A stretch of DNA of 64,000 bases, from NCBI RefSeq assembly GCF_015477355.1, contig NZ_JADLRJ010000009.1:237939-301938 (forward strand), read 5' to 3'. Shown piece by piece: positions 23,920 to 32,968 of the stretch; position 1 is the stretch's first letter; each line of letters begins with the position of its first letter. The notes beneath the pieces are model-generated. The model saw only the letters and a list, made by a program, of their open reading frames with translations. It did no database searches and was not told the DNA's origin. Origin of the DNA: Nocardia blacklockiae (GTDB lineage Bacteria; Actinomycetota; Actinomycetes; Mycobacteriales; Mycobacteriaceae). The translations under genes and the position numbers were made by a program.

Positions 23920-24213
23920 GTGCAGGTGAATCCAGACGCTTTACGCGCGTGGGCGAAATGGCTGGACGGATTATCGGGGGAGATCAGGGGCCTGGCCGAC
24001 GGCTTCGGCACGGCGGCGACGGCCGATCCGTTCCCGGGCACGACCCTGGCCACCGCCGTCTACGCCGTGCGTGACGAAGTGAAATCCTCGCTCGTCTCGT
24101 TTTCCGGCCGTACCGCCGAGATGGCGCAGATCGCCAGGGGAATCGGCGGTGGATACGAGATCGAGGACAACGATTTCGCCCTCCGGCTGCGAGCGATGGG
24201 CGGACTGCCGTGA
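23920..24213 (+). CDS. EspC-like (DUF2580) ESX secretion partner
   Basis: 97 residues: helix one VNPDALRAWAKWLDGLSGEIRG, a linker, helix two ending in the type VII secretion signal YEIED (YxxxD). The N-terminal VNPDALR and the tail YEIEDNDFALRL match the EspC/DUF2580 family of ESX-secreted helical-hairpin proteins. It likely pairs with the N-terminal domain of the next protein for export through an ESX system encoded elsewhere. GTG 23920 follows AGGAGGGGG. The stop overlaps the next start (GTGA). Confidence 0.85.
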   Translation: MQVNPDALRAWAKWLDGLSGEIRGLADGFGTAATADPFPGTTLATAVYAVRDEVKSSLVSFSGRTAEMAQIARGIGGGYEIEDNDFALRLRAMGGLP

Positions 24214-26123
24214 GCCCGCGTCCGACGCTGCTGATCTCCCAGATCGAGAACTGGAACACCGGAGTACTGGCGACGGACGCGACCACGATGGCCGAACTGG
24301 TGACCAAGGCCGACGAAATGCTGCACTCCATGCTCACCACCCAGGACGACCTCGCCGAGTCCTGGCGGGGCGCCGGTGCGGACGCCGCGGCGGCGCGGGT
24401 GGTGAGCGAGAAGACCGCCGGCAGTCACATCGTGGGGCAGATCAGCAACCTCAGAGGCGCGTACACCACACACCAGACGGCGTTGACCGACGCGAAGAAC
24501 CTGGTCGTCACCAAGCGGAATCTGTTTCGTGACACTCGCGGGTTCGACGTCCGAGATGATGGCACGGTGACTGCCGAAACCAAGATCCGGCAGCTCGAGG
24601 CCGCGGGCAAGGATCGCGGCGACGTGGCCGGAGCACGCATCGATCTGATGTACGAGGCCGGCCAATGCCAGTTGGAGCTGTTGTCCGCGTTGCAGAACGC
24701 CGACAATGCCGCCACCGCCGCCAGGACCCAGATCGAACTCGCCAAAGCGGAATTGGGAAGGGTGGCGCTGAGCGAGGCGCCCTCGAAGGAGATCCGGGCA
24801 CTGTTCTCAGGCCCGGCGCAGCCGGGAACAGCTGCGCCCGCGCCTTCCCCGATCGTCGGTGAGGCCTGGAAGTTGCAGCAGGGCATCCCGATTACCCTCA
24901 CCAATCCGGACGGCTCGGTCAAAACCGTCACACCGAATCCCGACGGCACCATCACCGTGGCGACATCGGCGCAGCAGCCGGACGGTTCGATCCTCACGAC
25001 CGAAACCACGGGCACCCGCCCGCCCGTCACGACCGTGGCCACCTCGCGTTCCGACGGTTCCGGCATCGTCGACCTGACCGTGACGACCGCGGACGGCACC
25101 GGTCGGCAACTCCGAAAGTTCCCCGAGAACGGGGGAATTACGAGCACATTCGCGGTGGGCGCGGACGGCTCGCAGATCAGGGTGTCGTCGTCCTACCCGC
25201 TGAACGGCGGCACGGTCACCGACAGATACGGCGCGAACGGTGTGATCGACCGCCAGTGGGAACGTCCCGACGGGTTTCGCGCCTTCGAGCAATACGTGCC
25301 CGCGCCGGACGGAAAGCCGATGCTGGTCGGCACCGCGAATTCGGCGGGCATGCAATCGGTGCAAAACCCGGACGGCACGATCACCACCTTTTTCCCGGAC
25401 GGGAGGACCGCGCATACCGAACAGTTCGCGGATGGCCGCATCATCACGAAGTTCCCGGACGGGTCGATGCTGGATTTCGACCCGGCCGCGGCACCGCCCG
25501 GCACTCCGCGGCCGACCGTATGGGATACGACGAAGGCGTGGACGGAGACCCAGTGGATCAGCTTCGCCGACTCCACCGGGGAGAATGTCACCCGGCATCC
25601 GTGGATGACGGCGTTCTCCGGGGCAACGGCGGCCGGAGGTGAAATGGCATCCCGGGCAGCCCCGTACATGGCGGAGCAGGTGCAGCACGCGGTATCCGAC
25701 TCGTATGCGCATCAGGTACGTGCGCTCGACTTACTGGATTCCGGAACACCGGGGGCCGGGCACGCTTTCGTCGGTGCCATGGACTCCGCCACCGATGCCG
25801 CGTCGAAGGCGCAGTTCGCCCGCTGGCTGGAGCCGGAAGGCAGATTCCTCGGCGGATGGCCGTTGGGTGCGGCCGTCAATGCCTATGTCAATTGGGACGA
25901 TTGGAAAAATTACGGGAAGCCGTTCGACGAGGCCGCCGCGAATACGGTGGGAAGTACGGTCGGCGGTTCCGCGGGGGCCTGGGGCGGAGCGCTGGTCGGT
26001 ATGGCGGTGTGTGCCCCGGCGACGCCGATCGGACAAGCCTTCTGCGCGGGTATCGGCGCCGGGCTGGCCGGGTTCGCGGGCGGCGCGTTCGGAGGCTGGG
26101 CGGCCGAGCAGCCGTTCAAGTAG
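24210..26123 (+). CDS. Putative ESX effector with repeat stalk and glycine-zipper C-terminus
   Basis: 637 residues in three parts. Residues 1-200 are helical with SWRGAGAD at 51-58, like the WxG/LXG targeting domain of ESX effectors. Residues 220-430 are short beta repeats built on N/x-PDGT or PDGS (NPDGSVKTV, NPDGTITV, QPDGSILT, FPDGRTAH, FPDGSMLD), resembling the stalk of polymorphic toxins. Residues 440-637 are helical and end in a Gly/Ala-rich hydrophobic zipper (VGGSAGAWGGALVGMAV then GIGAGLAGFAGGAFGG). No nuclease or ADP-ribosyltransferase residues are recognised, so a membrane-acting toxin is the best guess. GTG 24210 overlaps the EspC-like stop. Toxin activity is inferred. Confidence 0.7.
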   Translation: MSPRPTLLISQIENWNTGVLATDATTMAELVTKADEMLHSMLTTQDDLAESWRGAGADAAAARVVSEKTAGSHIVGQISNLRGAYTTHQTALTDAKNLVVTKRNLFRDTRGFDVRDDGTVTAETKIRQLEAAGKDRGDVAGARIDLMYEAGQCQLELLSALQNADNAATAARTQIELAKAELGRVALSEAPSKEIRALFSGPAQPGTAAPAPSPIVGEAWKLQQGIPITLTNPDGSVKTVTPNPDGTITVATSAQQPDGSILTTETTGTRPPVTTVATSRSDGSGIVDLTVTTADGTGRQLRKFPENGGITSTFAVGADGSQIRVSSSYPLNGGTVTDRYGANGVIDRQWERPDGFRAFEQYVPAPDGKPMLVGTANSAGMQSVQNPDGTITTFFPDGRTAHTEQFADGRIITKFPDGSMLDFDPAAAPPGTPRPTVWDTTKAWTETQWISFADSTGENVTRHPWMTAFSGATAAGGEMASRAAPYMAEQVQHAVSDSYAHQVRALDLLDSGTPGAGHAFVGAMDSATDAASKAQFARWLEPEGRFLGGWPLGAAVNAYVNWDDWKNYGKPFDEAAANTVGSTVGGSAGAWGGALVGMAVCAPATPIGQAFCAGIGAGLAGFAGGAFGGWAAEQPFK

Positions 26124-26147
26124 GGCACGGCAATCAGGAGGTACGGA

Positions 26148-27032
26148 TTGTCCGCAGGAGACGCGAAACGCGAGGCGCCGCTGCTCGATTGGCCGGACGA
26201 GTGGGGCAGGGAGCGATTACCCGGCCGGCTGATCGCCGCGCTGCTCATTCTCGTGTCGATAGTTCTGATCTCGGTTCCCTACACGCTGAGTTACATCGAG
26301 AAGGACGAACCGCTGCGTTCGGCGCTCGGTGTCCTGGGCGGCCTGGTGTGTTTCAGTATGCTGCTGGCGTTCGTGCCGCGGCTCAAGGTGCGACGGAAAT
26401 ACATCGCACCGAGTCTGAAGATCCGCAGAATCCCGGAACAAGGACCCGGTCTCCGCGCCGACGTGCATTCCTCGTGGCGGCCACTGCTTTTCGCATGGCT
26501 CGTGCTGGGGGCCGCATTTCTGGTGTTTCGCGGCATCCTCTTCGCGTCCGACCTCGACGAGGCGGCGGGTTCGGCGCGCAGGGGGATGGACGCGGGCGGA
26601 TTGATTCTCGTCGTATTGGTTTTCGCGATGATCGTGCTGCTGGCTCTCTACCTCTTCGCCGGTCGCAGCCGACGGTACTTCCTCGCGATGTCGGAGTACG
26701 GAATCTCGCAGGCGCTCGGTCGCACGGTACGAACCCTGCGGTGGAACGACGTGGCGGCGGTCCAGCCGATCCTGTTGAACAACAACCACACTGTCCGCAT
26801 CACCCCTGTTCCGGGAAGCAAAGTTCACGTGGATACCGGACGTAGCCTGATCGACCGTATGCAGCGGGGCTTGCTGGAAGGGGCGATCGACGTTCCGGTA
26901 GGAACGCTCGGCATCGATCCCGCGCTGATGCTGCATGTGATCCGGTTCTATTGGCTGCATCCGCGTTCCAGGCACGAGCTGACATCGGAGTCGGTCATCG
27001 ACCGCATGCGCCGCGGCGATCTACCGGGCTGA
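26148..27032 (+). CDS. Membrane protein, candidate immunity partner of the effector
   Basis: 294 residues with four predicted helices in two pairs (about 28-45, 60-77, 112-130, 150-172), then a ~120-residue cytoplasmic domain resembling a PH-like fold (YFLAMSEYGISQALG, VRTLRWNDVAAVQPI). TTG 26148 has a near-perfect AGGAGGTACGGA ribosome site, 24 bp after the effector stop. An integral membrane protein directly after a glycine-zipper effector fits an immunity protein against membrane damage, as in the staphylococcal TspA/TsaI pair. It could instead be a PH-domain protein of unrelated function. Confidence 0.65.
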   Translation: MSAGDAKREAPLLDWPDEWGRERLPGRLIAALLILVSIVLISVPYTLSYIEKDEPLRSALGVLGGLVCFSMLLAFVPRLKVRRKYIAPSLKIRRIPEQGPGLRADVHSSWRPLLFAWLVLGAAFLVFRGILFASDLDEAAGSARRGMDAGGLILVVLVFAMIVLLALYLFAGRSRRYFLAMSEYGISQALGRTVRTLRWNDVAAVQPILLNNNHTVRITPVPGSKVHVDTGRSLIDRMQRGLLEGAIDVPVGTLGIDPALMLHVIRFYWLHPRSRHELTSESVIDRMRRGDLPG

Positions 27033-27037
27033 GGCCG

Positions 27038-28408
27038 CTAGCTCAGGTCGTTCAAGGCTGCCTCTATGGCGCGGTGGAAAGTGGGGTAGGCGTAGATCAT
27101 TCGGCGGAGGGTGGTGGTGGGGACCTCGGCGTGGACGGCTACGGCGAGGGCGGAGAGGACCTCGCCGCCGACGGGGCCGATGGCGGTGGCGCCGATGAGG
27201 ATGCCGCGGTCGGCGTCTTCGACGAGTTTGATGAGGCCCTCGTTGCCGGACTTGTGGATCCAGCCGCGGGTGGAGGCGGCGGCGTCGGTGCTGCCGGTGC
27301 GGACGGTGCGGCCGGCCTCGCGGGCCTGGGCCTCGGTGAGGCCGACCGCGCCGACCTCGGGATCGGTGAAGGTGACGCGGGGGACGGCGTGGTAGCTCGC
27401 CGCCTCCGAGCGGTCGCCGAGGATGTCGGCGGCGGCGATGCGGGCCTGGTACATGGACATGTGCGTGAAAGCGCCCTTGCCGGTGATGTCACCGATGGCC
27501 CAGACACCGTCCGCGGCGCGCAGGTGGTCGTCGACCTCGATGCCCCGGGCGGATTCGTCCAGCCCCACCGCGCCGACGCCGAGGGCGGCCAGGTCGGTCT
27601 TGCGGCCGGTCGACACCAGCAGTTGCGCCGCGCGCAGCGGTTCGCCCTCGCTCAGGTGCACGGTGAACCGGTCGCCGTCGTGTTCGACGCGGGTGGCCTC
27701 GGCTCCGGTGCGGATCGAGATGCCTTCGTGGGCAAAGACTTCGGCGATCAGGTCGGCCGCTTCGGGCTCTTCCTTGGGCAGGATGCGGTGCGGCACGACG
27801 ATCGTGACGTCCGCGCCGAAGCGCGCGAAGATCTGCGCGAATTCCATGCCGACGGGGCCGCCGCCGAGCACGATCAGCGAATCGGGGACCGCGGTGGCGG
27901 TGACGGCCTCCCGGTTGGTCCAGTACGGGGTGCCGGCCAGGCCGTCGAGCGGCGGCACGGCCGGCGCGGTCCCGGGGTTCAGCACGATCGCGCGTTCGGC
28001 GCGGAATACCCGCGGCCCTTCGGCGGTGTCCACGGTGACCTCGCCGGGCGCCGAGATGCGGCCCCAGCCGCGCACGAAGCGCCCGCCGGACTTCTCGAAT
28101 CGTTCCACCGCGACCGTGTCGTCCCAGTTGTCGGTGGCCTCGTCGCGAATCCGGTCGGCGACCGGCCGCCAGTCCGGCCGCACCTCGGCCGATCCCGCCA
28201 GCTCGCCGATCCGGCGGCCCTCGGCCAGCGCACCCGCCGCGCGCACCATCATCTTGGTGGGCACGCAGGCGTAGTAGGGGCATTCCCCGCCGAGCAGCCG
28301 CCCCTCGACGCCGACGACGGCGAGTCCGGCGGTGGCCAGCCGCGTCGCGACGTCCTCCCCACCCGGACCCATCCCGATCACCACGGCATCCACGGTCTCG
28401 ATCGACAT
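27038..28408 (-). CDS. Pyridine nucleotide-disulfide oxidoreductase (MerA-like family)
   Basis: 456 residues of the two-dinucleotide-fold flavoprotein family: FAD motif GMGPGGEDVA, redox disulfide GGECPYYACVPTK (CxxxxC), NAD(P) motif GGGPVGMEFAQ, second FAD motif AIGDITG and a dimerisation domain. The usual C-terminal HPT-His-Glu is altered to YPTFHRAIEAAL, which retains a His and Glu but not in standard form. PYYA between the cysteines differs from lipoamide dehydrogenase (LNVG) and points to an uncharacterised MerA-like subgroup. ATG 28408 has GAGGGAG upstream. It converges with the ESX cassette, 5 bp apart. Confidence 0.85.
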   Translation of the reverse strand: MSIETVDAVVIGMGPGGEDVATRLATAGLAVVGVEGRLLGGECPYYACVPTKMMVRAAGALAEGRRIGELAGSAEVRPDWRPVADRIRDEATDNWDDTVAVERFEKSGGRFVRGWGRISAPGEVTVDTAEGPRVFRAERAIVLNPGTAPAVPPLDGLAGTPYWTNREAVTATAVPDSLIVLGGGPVGMEFAQIFARFGADVTIVVPHRILPKEEPEAADLIAEVFAHEGISIRTGAEATRVEHDGDRFTVHLSEGEPLRAAQLLVSTGRKTDLAALGVGAVGLDESARGIEVDDHLRAADGVWAIGDITGKGAFTHMSMYQARIAAADILGDRSEAASYHAVPRVTFTDPEVGAVGLTEAQAREAGRTVRTGSTDAAASTRGWIHKSGNEGLIKLVEDADRGILIGATAIGPVGGEVLSALAVAVHAEVPTTTLRRMIYAYPTFHRAIEAALNDLS

Positions 28409-28562
28409 GCGCGCACTCCCTCGATTCGGCGGCAACGGCTCGCTGCGGTGCGGTCTGGCACCGCCTCCAGACTCCCACGACTCGCCGCGAATGTGGGGAA
28501 TCGCCCCCCGGCCCACGACGGCGCTTCGTGCGCGGCCGCCTCTGTCTCACATGGATGATTCG

Positions 28563-29009
28563 TTAAGCCGAGGCCCGCTCGCGGGGAACCAGCAGTGCCA
28601 GCAGGGCGATGAGGAGTCCGCCGCCGAGCAGGTACAGGCCCCAGGCCCCGCTCAACAGGTGGCGGTAGTCGTCGCGCAGCGGGTCCTCGTACCGCTGATA
28701 CAACCGCCAGGTGAGTACGCCGATCGTCACCAGCCCGGCGAGCACGCCGAGCCAGCCCAGCGCCCGCGAACCGAACAGCGCGGCCAGCAGCACCACGGCG
28801 GCGATCACCAAGATGACCAGCGCCGCAGACGTCTGTAGCGCGGCCGACTGACCGCCCAGCTGAGCGAGGGAGCGGTCGGCGGGGAAACCGTCGCGCAGGT
28901 CGACCAAGCGCACGTCCCGGGCGTCGACCGAGCCGACGAGCGGGCCGAACGCGGCCACGGCGAGCGCGATCGCGCAGGCGAACAGCACCAGATGGACGAA
29001 AGTGCGCAT
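28563..29009 (-). CDS. Four-helix membrane protein (148 aa), unknown
   Basis: 148 residues: helices at about 4-22, 60-78, 83-99 and 120-140, with an external loop between helices one and two (RDVRLVDLRDGFPADRSLAQ). No family is recognised. It lies on the same strand as, and 81 bp downstream of, the copper-radical oxidase gene. ATG 29009 has no obvious ribosome site, so expression could depend on readthrough. Confidence 0.7.
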   Translation of the reverse strand: MRTFVHLVLFACAIALAVAAFGPLVGSVDARDVRLVDLRDGFPADRSLAQLGGQSAALQTSAALVILVIAAVVLLAALFGSRALGWLGVLAGLVTIGVLTWRLYQRYEDPLRDDYRHLLSGAWGLYLLGGGLLIALLALLVPRERASA

Positions 29010-29090
29010 ACACCACGGTATTGCTTCCCGGCCCGCCCGGCGCGGAATTGTCGCGATAATGCCACGCCGAATGCCGGACAGCGGAACCGA

Positions 29091-31406
29091 TCAGGTCAGG
29101 TGCACCCAGTGCCCGACCGACGGCACGCCCGCGGTGTCCACGGCGAACACGAGATACCAGCCCGGCGGAGCCAGGGCGGGATCCGACGGCAGGGCCAGCG
29201 AGACCGAGCCGGGCGCGGTGACCGTGACCGGCAGATCGACCAGCCGCTGGTCGTTGTTGCTGGAATGCGTGCACGAGGTGGGATGCACCAGGCAGGCGTC
29301 GCGCAGCGTCGCCGAGGTCGTGGCGGTGAGCGCCGTGCCGTACGTGGCCGTGTCGGTGGACAACTGGAGTTCCGGCCGCCGCCCCCGGAAAAGGTATGGC
29401 GGCCAAAACATCTCGATGCGCAGTTCCTCGGTCTTGCGCTGCGGATTGGAGCCCGCGGTGAGCACCCTGCCATCCGGCGTCAGCAGCGCGACCGAATGGT
29501 ACAGGCGCGGAACACGTTCCGGCGCGGTGTGCATCCACCTGCCCGCGTCGGGGTCGAGCAGTTCCGCGTGCGCGGGCGCCATGTCGGCCATCTCCTCCAT
29601 CGCCGAGCCGCCCGCGACCAGCACCGTGCGGTCCGGCAGCAGTACCGCGCTCAGATGCATCCGGGGGTGGTTCATCTTCGGCCCGGGTTCGTACGCGGGC
29701 GTGGGGGCGCTCAGGTCCACGATTCTGGTGTCGTCGAGAACCGTTGTGGCCGAGTGGATGTCGTACCCGCCGCCGCCGAGGATCATGACGCGCTGCCGCT
29801 GGGCGGGCGGCAGCAGCACACTGCTGGACTGGTTGCGCGCCTCCGGATCGGTCAGCCCCGCCACCACGGTCACCGCGCCGGTGGCCGGATCCCAGATCGA
29901 GGGCCGCATGCCGTTGTTGCCGCCCATCTGGCCGCCGGTGTAGAACAGCCGCCCGTCGGCGAGCAGGATCAGGTGGCCGTACATCGGGATCGGCCCGGGC
30001 ACCGGCAGTTTCGACCACGTCTGCGTCGCGGTGTCGAACAGTTCCGGCACCTCGGACAGGAAGTTGTCGGTGCCCAGCCCCGACGCCGCCACCACATTGC
30101 CGTCCGGCAGCTTGGCCAGCGTCGGATACCAGCGCCCGAAGGCCATGTCCGGCACGCGGTTCCAGGTCAGCGCGGCCGGATCGAAGAGCAGCGCGTCGGT
30201 CAGGCCGTAGAAGGGGTCGTAGCGCCCGGTGCCGCCCACCGCGAGCAGCCGGCCGTCCGGCAGCAGGGTGTGGCCCGCGCAGAACATGTCGATGGGCGTC
30301 TCCGGCGCGGCCAGACCAGCGCGCGGGTAATGCCAGACGCGCGTGCGGAATTGGTGTGCGTCGAGCCGGTCCGGGTCGTTGCCCGAGCCCGCGAAGAACA
30401 GCACGTCGCCCGTGTGCAGCAGCGCCGCGTGCACCGGATTGATCTCGGTGCCGAAATCCAGGATGCGCCAAAGCCCTTCGTGCGCCGCGTGATCCAGGTC
30501 CGTTTCCGGCGCGATCACGCGCAGGTAGCCGGCGTTGCCGCCCTGCGGGTGGTCGACGGTGGCGACCACCAGTTCCGGGCCGTCCGCGGTGCCGAGCAGG
30601 GCGATCGCGACGCCCTGGTTCTGGGTGAAACGCCAATCCGGCACGATGGACCAGCGGCTCCAGCCGTCGAGGCAGTGCCCGCTGCCGTCCAGGCCCCAGC
30701 CGATCGTGTACACCCCCGCGTTGCCCTGCGCCGGGTGGTCGACGGTGAACACGATCAGTTCCGGCCGGCCGTCGCCGTCCAGGTCGGCGGCGGTGAGGCC
30801 CGCGCCCTGGTTCTCCCAGCCGTACCAGTCCGGCACCGGCACCCACGGCGTCCACTCGGCGACCGTGCCGTCGGCGGCCAGGCCCTTGCCCAGGCGGAAC
30901 TGCCCGGAGTTCGGGCCCTGCGGGTCGTCGACGGTGAGCAGGACCAGCGTGGGCCGATCGTCGACGGTGGTCACGCAGATGTCGGCGCCCTGGTTCTCCC
31001 AGCCGTACCAGTCGGGGACCTGCTGCCACGGCGTCCAGCCGCCGGTGACGGCGCCGTCGGCGGCCAGGTCCCGGCCGATCCGGAAGTAGCCCTGGTTCTG
31101 GCCCGCGGGATTGTCGACCAGGAACACCACGAGGTCCTGCTGCCCGTTGCCGCTGAGGTCGGCGAGCGCGATGCCCGCGCCCTGATTCTCCCATCCCCAC
31201 CACTCGGGGACGGAAAGCCATGGGCCCCAGGACTTTACGGAGCCATCCGGCTGGAGGCTCGCGCCCACCCGATAGAACCCGGCGTTCTGCCCGTCGGGAT
31301 CGTCCACCCGCAGCACCACCACATCGGGGGTGCCGTCGCCGTCGAGGTCGGCGATCGCGATCCCGCAGTCCTGGTCCTGTTCGGACCGCCAGTCGGGGAT
31401 CGGCAC
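29091..31406 (-). CDS. Copper-radical oxidase (galactose/glyoxal oxidase-like) with N-terminal FG-GAP-type repeats
   Basis: 771 residues. Residues 1-310 hold five ~63-residue repeats beginning PDWYGWENQGA and containing calcium-loop-like DLDGDG (FG-GAP/VCBS type). A kelch propeller and C-terminal DUF1929 early-set domain follow. All radical-copper residues of galactose oxidase have counterparts: Cys376 (MFCAGH), Tyr427 (GRWYPT, partner of the Tyr-Cys bond), Tyr636-His637 (RLYHS) and His714 (CTHSSNNDQR). It should oxidise alcohols or aldehydes to aldehydes/acids plus peroxide. No signal peptide follows the GTG at 31406 (AGGAG upstream), odd for this family. GlxA of Streptomyces acts on cell-surface glycans. 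Confidence 0.85.
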   Translation of the reverse strand: MPIPDWRSEQDQDCGIAIADLDGDGTPDVVVLRVDDPDGQNAGFYRVGASLQPDGSVKSWGPWLSVPEWWGWENQGAGIALADLSGNGQQDLVVFLVDNPAGQNQGYFRIGRDLAADGAVTGGWTPWQQVPDWYGWENQGADICVTTVDDRPTLVLLTVDDPQGPNSGQFRLGKGLAADGTVAEWTPWVPVPDWYGWENQGAGLTAADLDGDGRPELIVFTVDHPAQGNAGVYTIGWGLDGSGHCLDGWSRWSIVPDWRFTQNQGVAIALLGTADGPELVVATVDHPQGGNAGYLRVIAPETDLDHAAHEGLWRILDFGTEINPVHAALLHTGDVLFFAGSGNDPDRLDAHQFRTRVWHYPRAGLAAPETPIDMFCAGHTLLPDGRLLAVGGTGRYDPFYGLTDALLFDPAALTWNRVPDMAFGRWYPTLAKLPDGNVVAASGLGTDNFLSEVPELFDTATQTWSKLPVPGPIPMYGHLILLADGRLFYTGGQMGGNNGMRPSIWDPATGAVTVVAGLTDPEARNQSSSVLLPPAQRQRVMILGGGGYDIHSATTVLDDTRIVDLSAPTPAYEPGPKMNHPRMHLSAVLLPDRTVLVAGGSAMEEMADMAPAHAELLDPDAGRWMHTAPERVPRLYHSVALLTPDGRVLTAGSNPQRKTEELRIEMFWPPYLFRGRRPELQLSTDTATYGTALTATTSATLRDACLVHPTSCTHSSNNDQRLVDLPVTVTAPGSVSLALPSDPALAPPGWYLVFAVDTAGVPSVGHWVHLT

Positions 31407-31654
31407 GAAATCTCCTGCCACACTGCCAGTTTGATCTCTCGGCGAGTTCCCGTCGAGTGATCTCCGCGAATCGATGCGCGAAGGGCCGGAACCCGCGAGT
31501 CGGGGGTGGTGCGCGGCGCGCCGTGCACCCCGCCGCTGAACTGCGAAGACGGCGCGAGCGCACGTATTTCGGTAGCTTTGTGGCGGTCCAGGGGGTCGCT
31601 GAACCGGTCGGCGTGGCGACCGCGGCCGAGCGTGCGGGAGACAGCGAGGACAGC

Positions 31655-32887
31655 ATGGCCGATACCGAGGTCTCGAACCGGATCGAAGAGGTGGGGGAGG
31701 ATTTCCACCGCGACCCGCACCGCTACTACGCGCGCTGGCGCACACGCGGCCCGGTGCACCGGGTGCGGTTCTCCGACGGTGTCTCGGGCTGGGTGATCAT
31801 CGGCTATGCCGAGGGCCGCGCGGCGCTGACCGATCCGCGCCTGCGCAAGAGTGCCGCGGGCATCTACGAGATCTTCCACGACCGCCGCGATTCGGCGCTG
31901 GTGGCCAACGCCGACGCGCAGGCGCTGGCGACGCACATGCTCAACAGCGACCCGCCCGACCACACCCGGCTGCGCAAACTGGTGACGAAGGCGTTCACGC
32001 CGCGGCGGGTGGCGGCGCTGCGCCCGCGCATCGAGCAGATCACCGCCGACCTGCTCGACGAGATGGCCGCCCGCCCGGAGGTGGACCTGCTGGCGGCCTT
32101 CGCGAATCCGTTGCCGGTCACGGTGATCTGCGAGTTGCTCGGCGTGCCCTACCGGGACCGCACCGATTTCCAGGCGTGGACCCGGGTGCTGGTCGGTTCG
32201 GTCGGCGGTGTCGCCGAGCGCAACGTGGCATCGAACGCGATGGCGGGATATCTGCGAAAACTGGTGGCGGACAAGCGCGAATCGCCCGGTGACGATCTGC
32301 TGTCCGGCCTGGTGCACGTCAGCGAAGGCGACGATCAGCTGTCGGAGTCGGAACTGGTGGCGATGGCGTTCCTGCTGCTGGTCGCCGGGCACGAGACGAC
32401 GGTGAACCTGATCGGCAACGGCGCTTACGCCTTGCTGCGCAACAGATCTCAGTTCGACGCGCTGCGCGCCGATCCCGAGGGCGTGCCCGCGGCGGTGGAG
32501 GCGTTCCTGCGCTACGACGGCCCGGTCGGCTGGGCGACGGTGCGCTACACCGGCGAACCGGTGGAGATCGCGGGTGTGCGGATCCCCGCGGGGGAGCTGG
32601 TCTACGTCGCACTGGCCGCCGGGAACCACGATCCGGCCCGCTACGCCGACCCCGACCGGCTGGACATCACCGCGGATTCGTCGGGGCACCTGGCCTTCGG
32701 GCACGGCATCCATTTCTGCGTCGGTGCGCCGCTGGCCCGGCTGGAGGCGGAGGTGGCGTTCACCCGGTTGCTGCAACGCTTTCCGGGCCTCGAACTGGTG
32801 GAGCCGTTCGTTCCGCGGTGGCATCACGGGGCGCTGATCCGCGGCATGCACGAGCTGCCCGTGCGAGTGGGCGAGCGAGTCGGGTAG
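31655..32887 (+). CDS. Cytochrome P450 (CYP107-like)
   Basis: 410 residues. I-helix LLVAGHETTVN carries the acid/alcohol pair; haem loop FGHGIHFCVGAPLAR is complete. The K-helix reads VEAFLRYDGP, keeping the Arg of ExxR but with Ala where the Glu normally sits. Class I bacterial P450 needing separate ferredoxin partners, none nearby. ATG 31655 has GAGGA upstream. It is divergent from the copper oxidase and 81 bp upstream of the carboxylesterase on the same strand; a catabolic or biosynthetic pairing is possible. Confidence 0.9.
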   Translation: MADTEVSNRIEEVGEDFHRDPHRYYARWRTRGPVHRVRFSDGVSGWVIIGYAEGRAALTDPRLRKSAAGIYEIFHDRRDSALVANADAQALATHMLNSDPPDHTRLRKLVTKAFTPRRVAALRPRIEQITADLLDEMAARPEVDLLAAFANPLPVTVICELLGVPYRDRTDFQAWTRVLVGSVGGVAERNVASNAMAGYLRKLVADKRESPGDDLLSGLVHVSEGDDQLSESELVAMAFLLLVAGHETTVNLIGNGAYALLRNRSQFDALRADPEGVPAAVEAFLRYDGPVGWATVRYTGEPVEIAGVRIPAGELVYVALAAGNHDPARYADPDRLDITADSSGHLAFGHGIHFCVGAPLARLEAEVAFTRLLQRFPGLELVEPFVPRWHHGALIRGMHELPVRVGERVG

Positions 32888-32968
32888 GTGGGGAGAGGGA
32901 CGGATCGAGCGCGATCGGCTGTCGTACGGCGGTCCGTACGAGAGAATCTAGCCGACGAAGGAGTCCCT

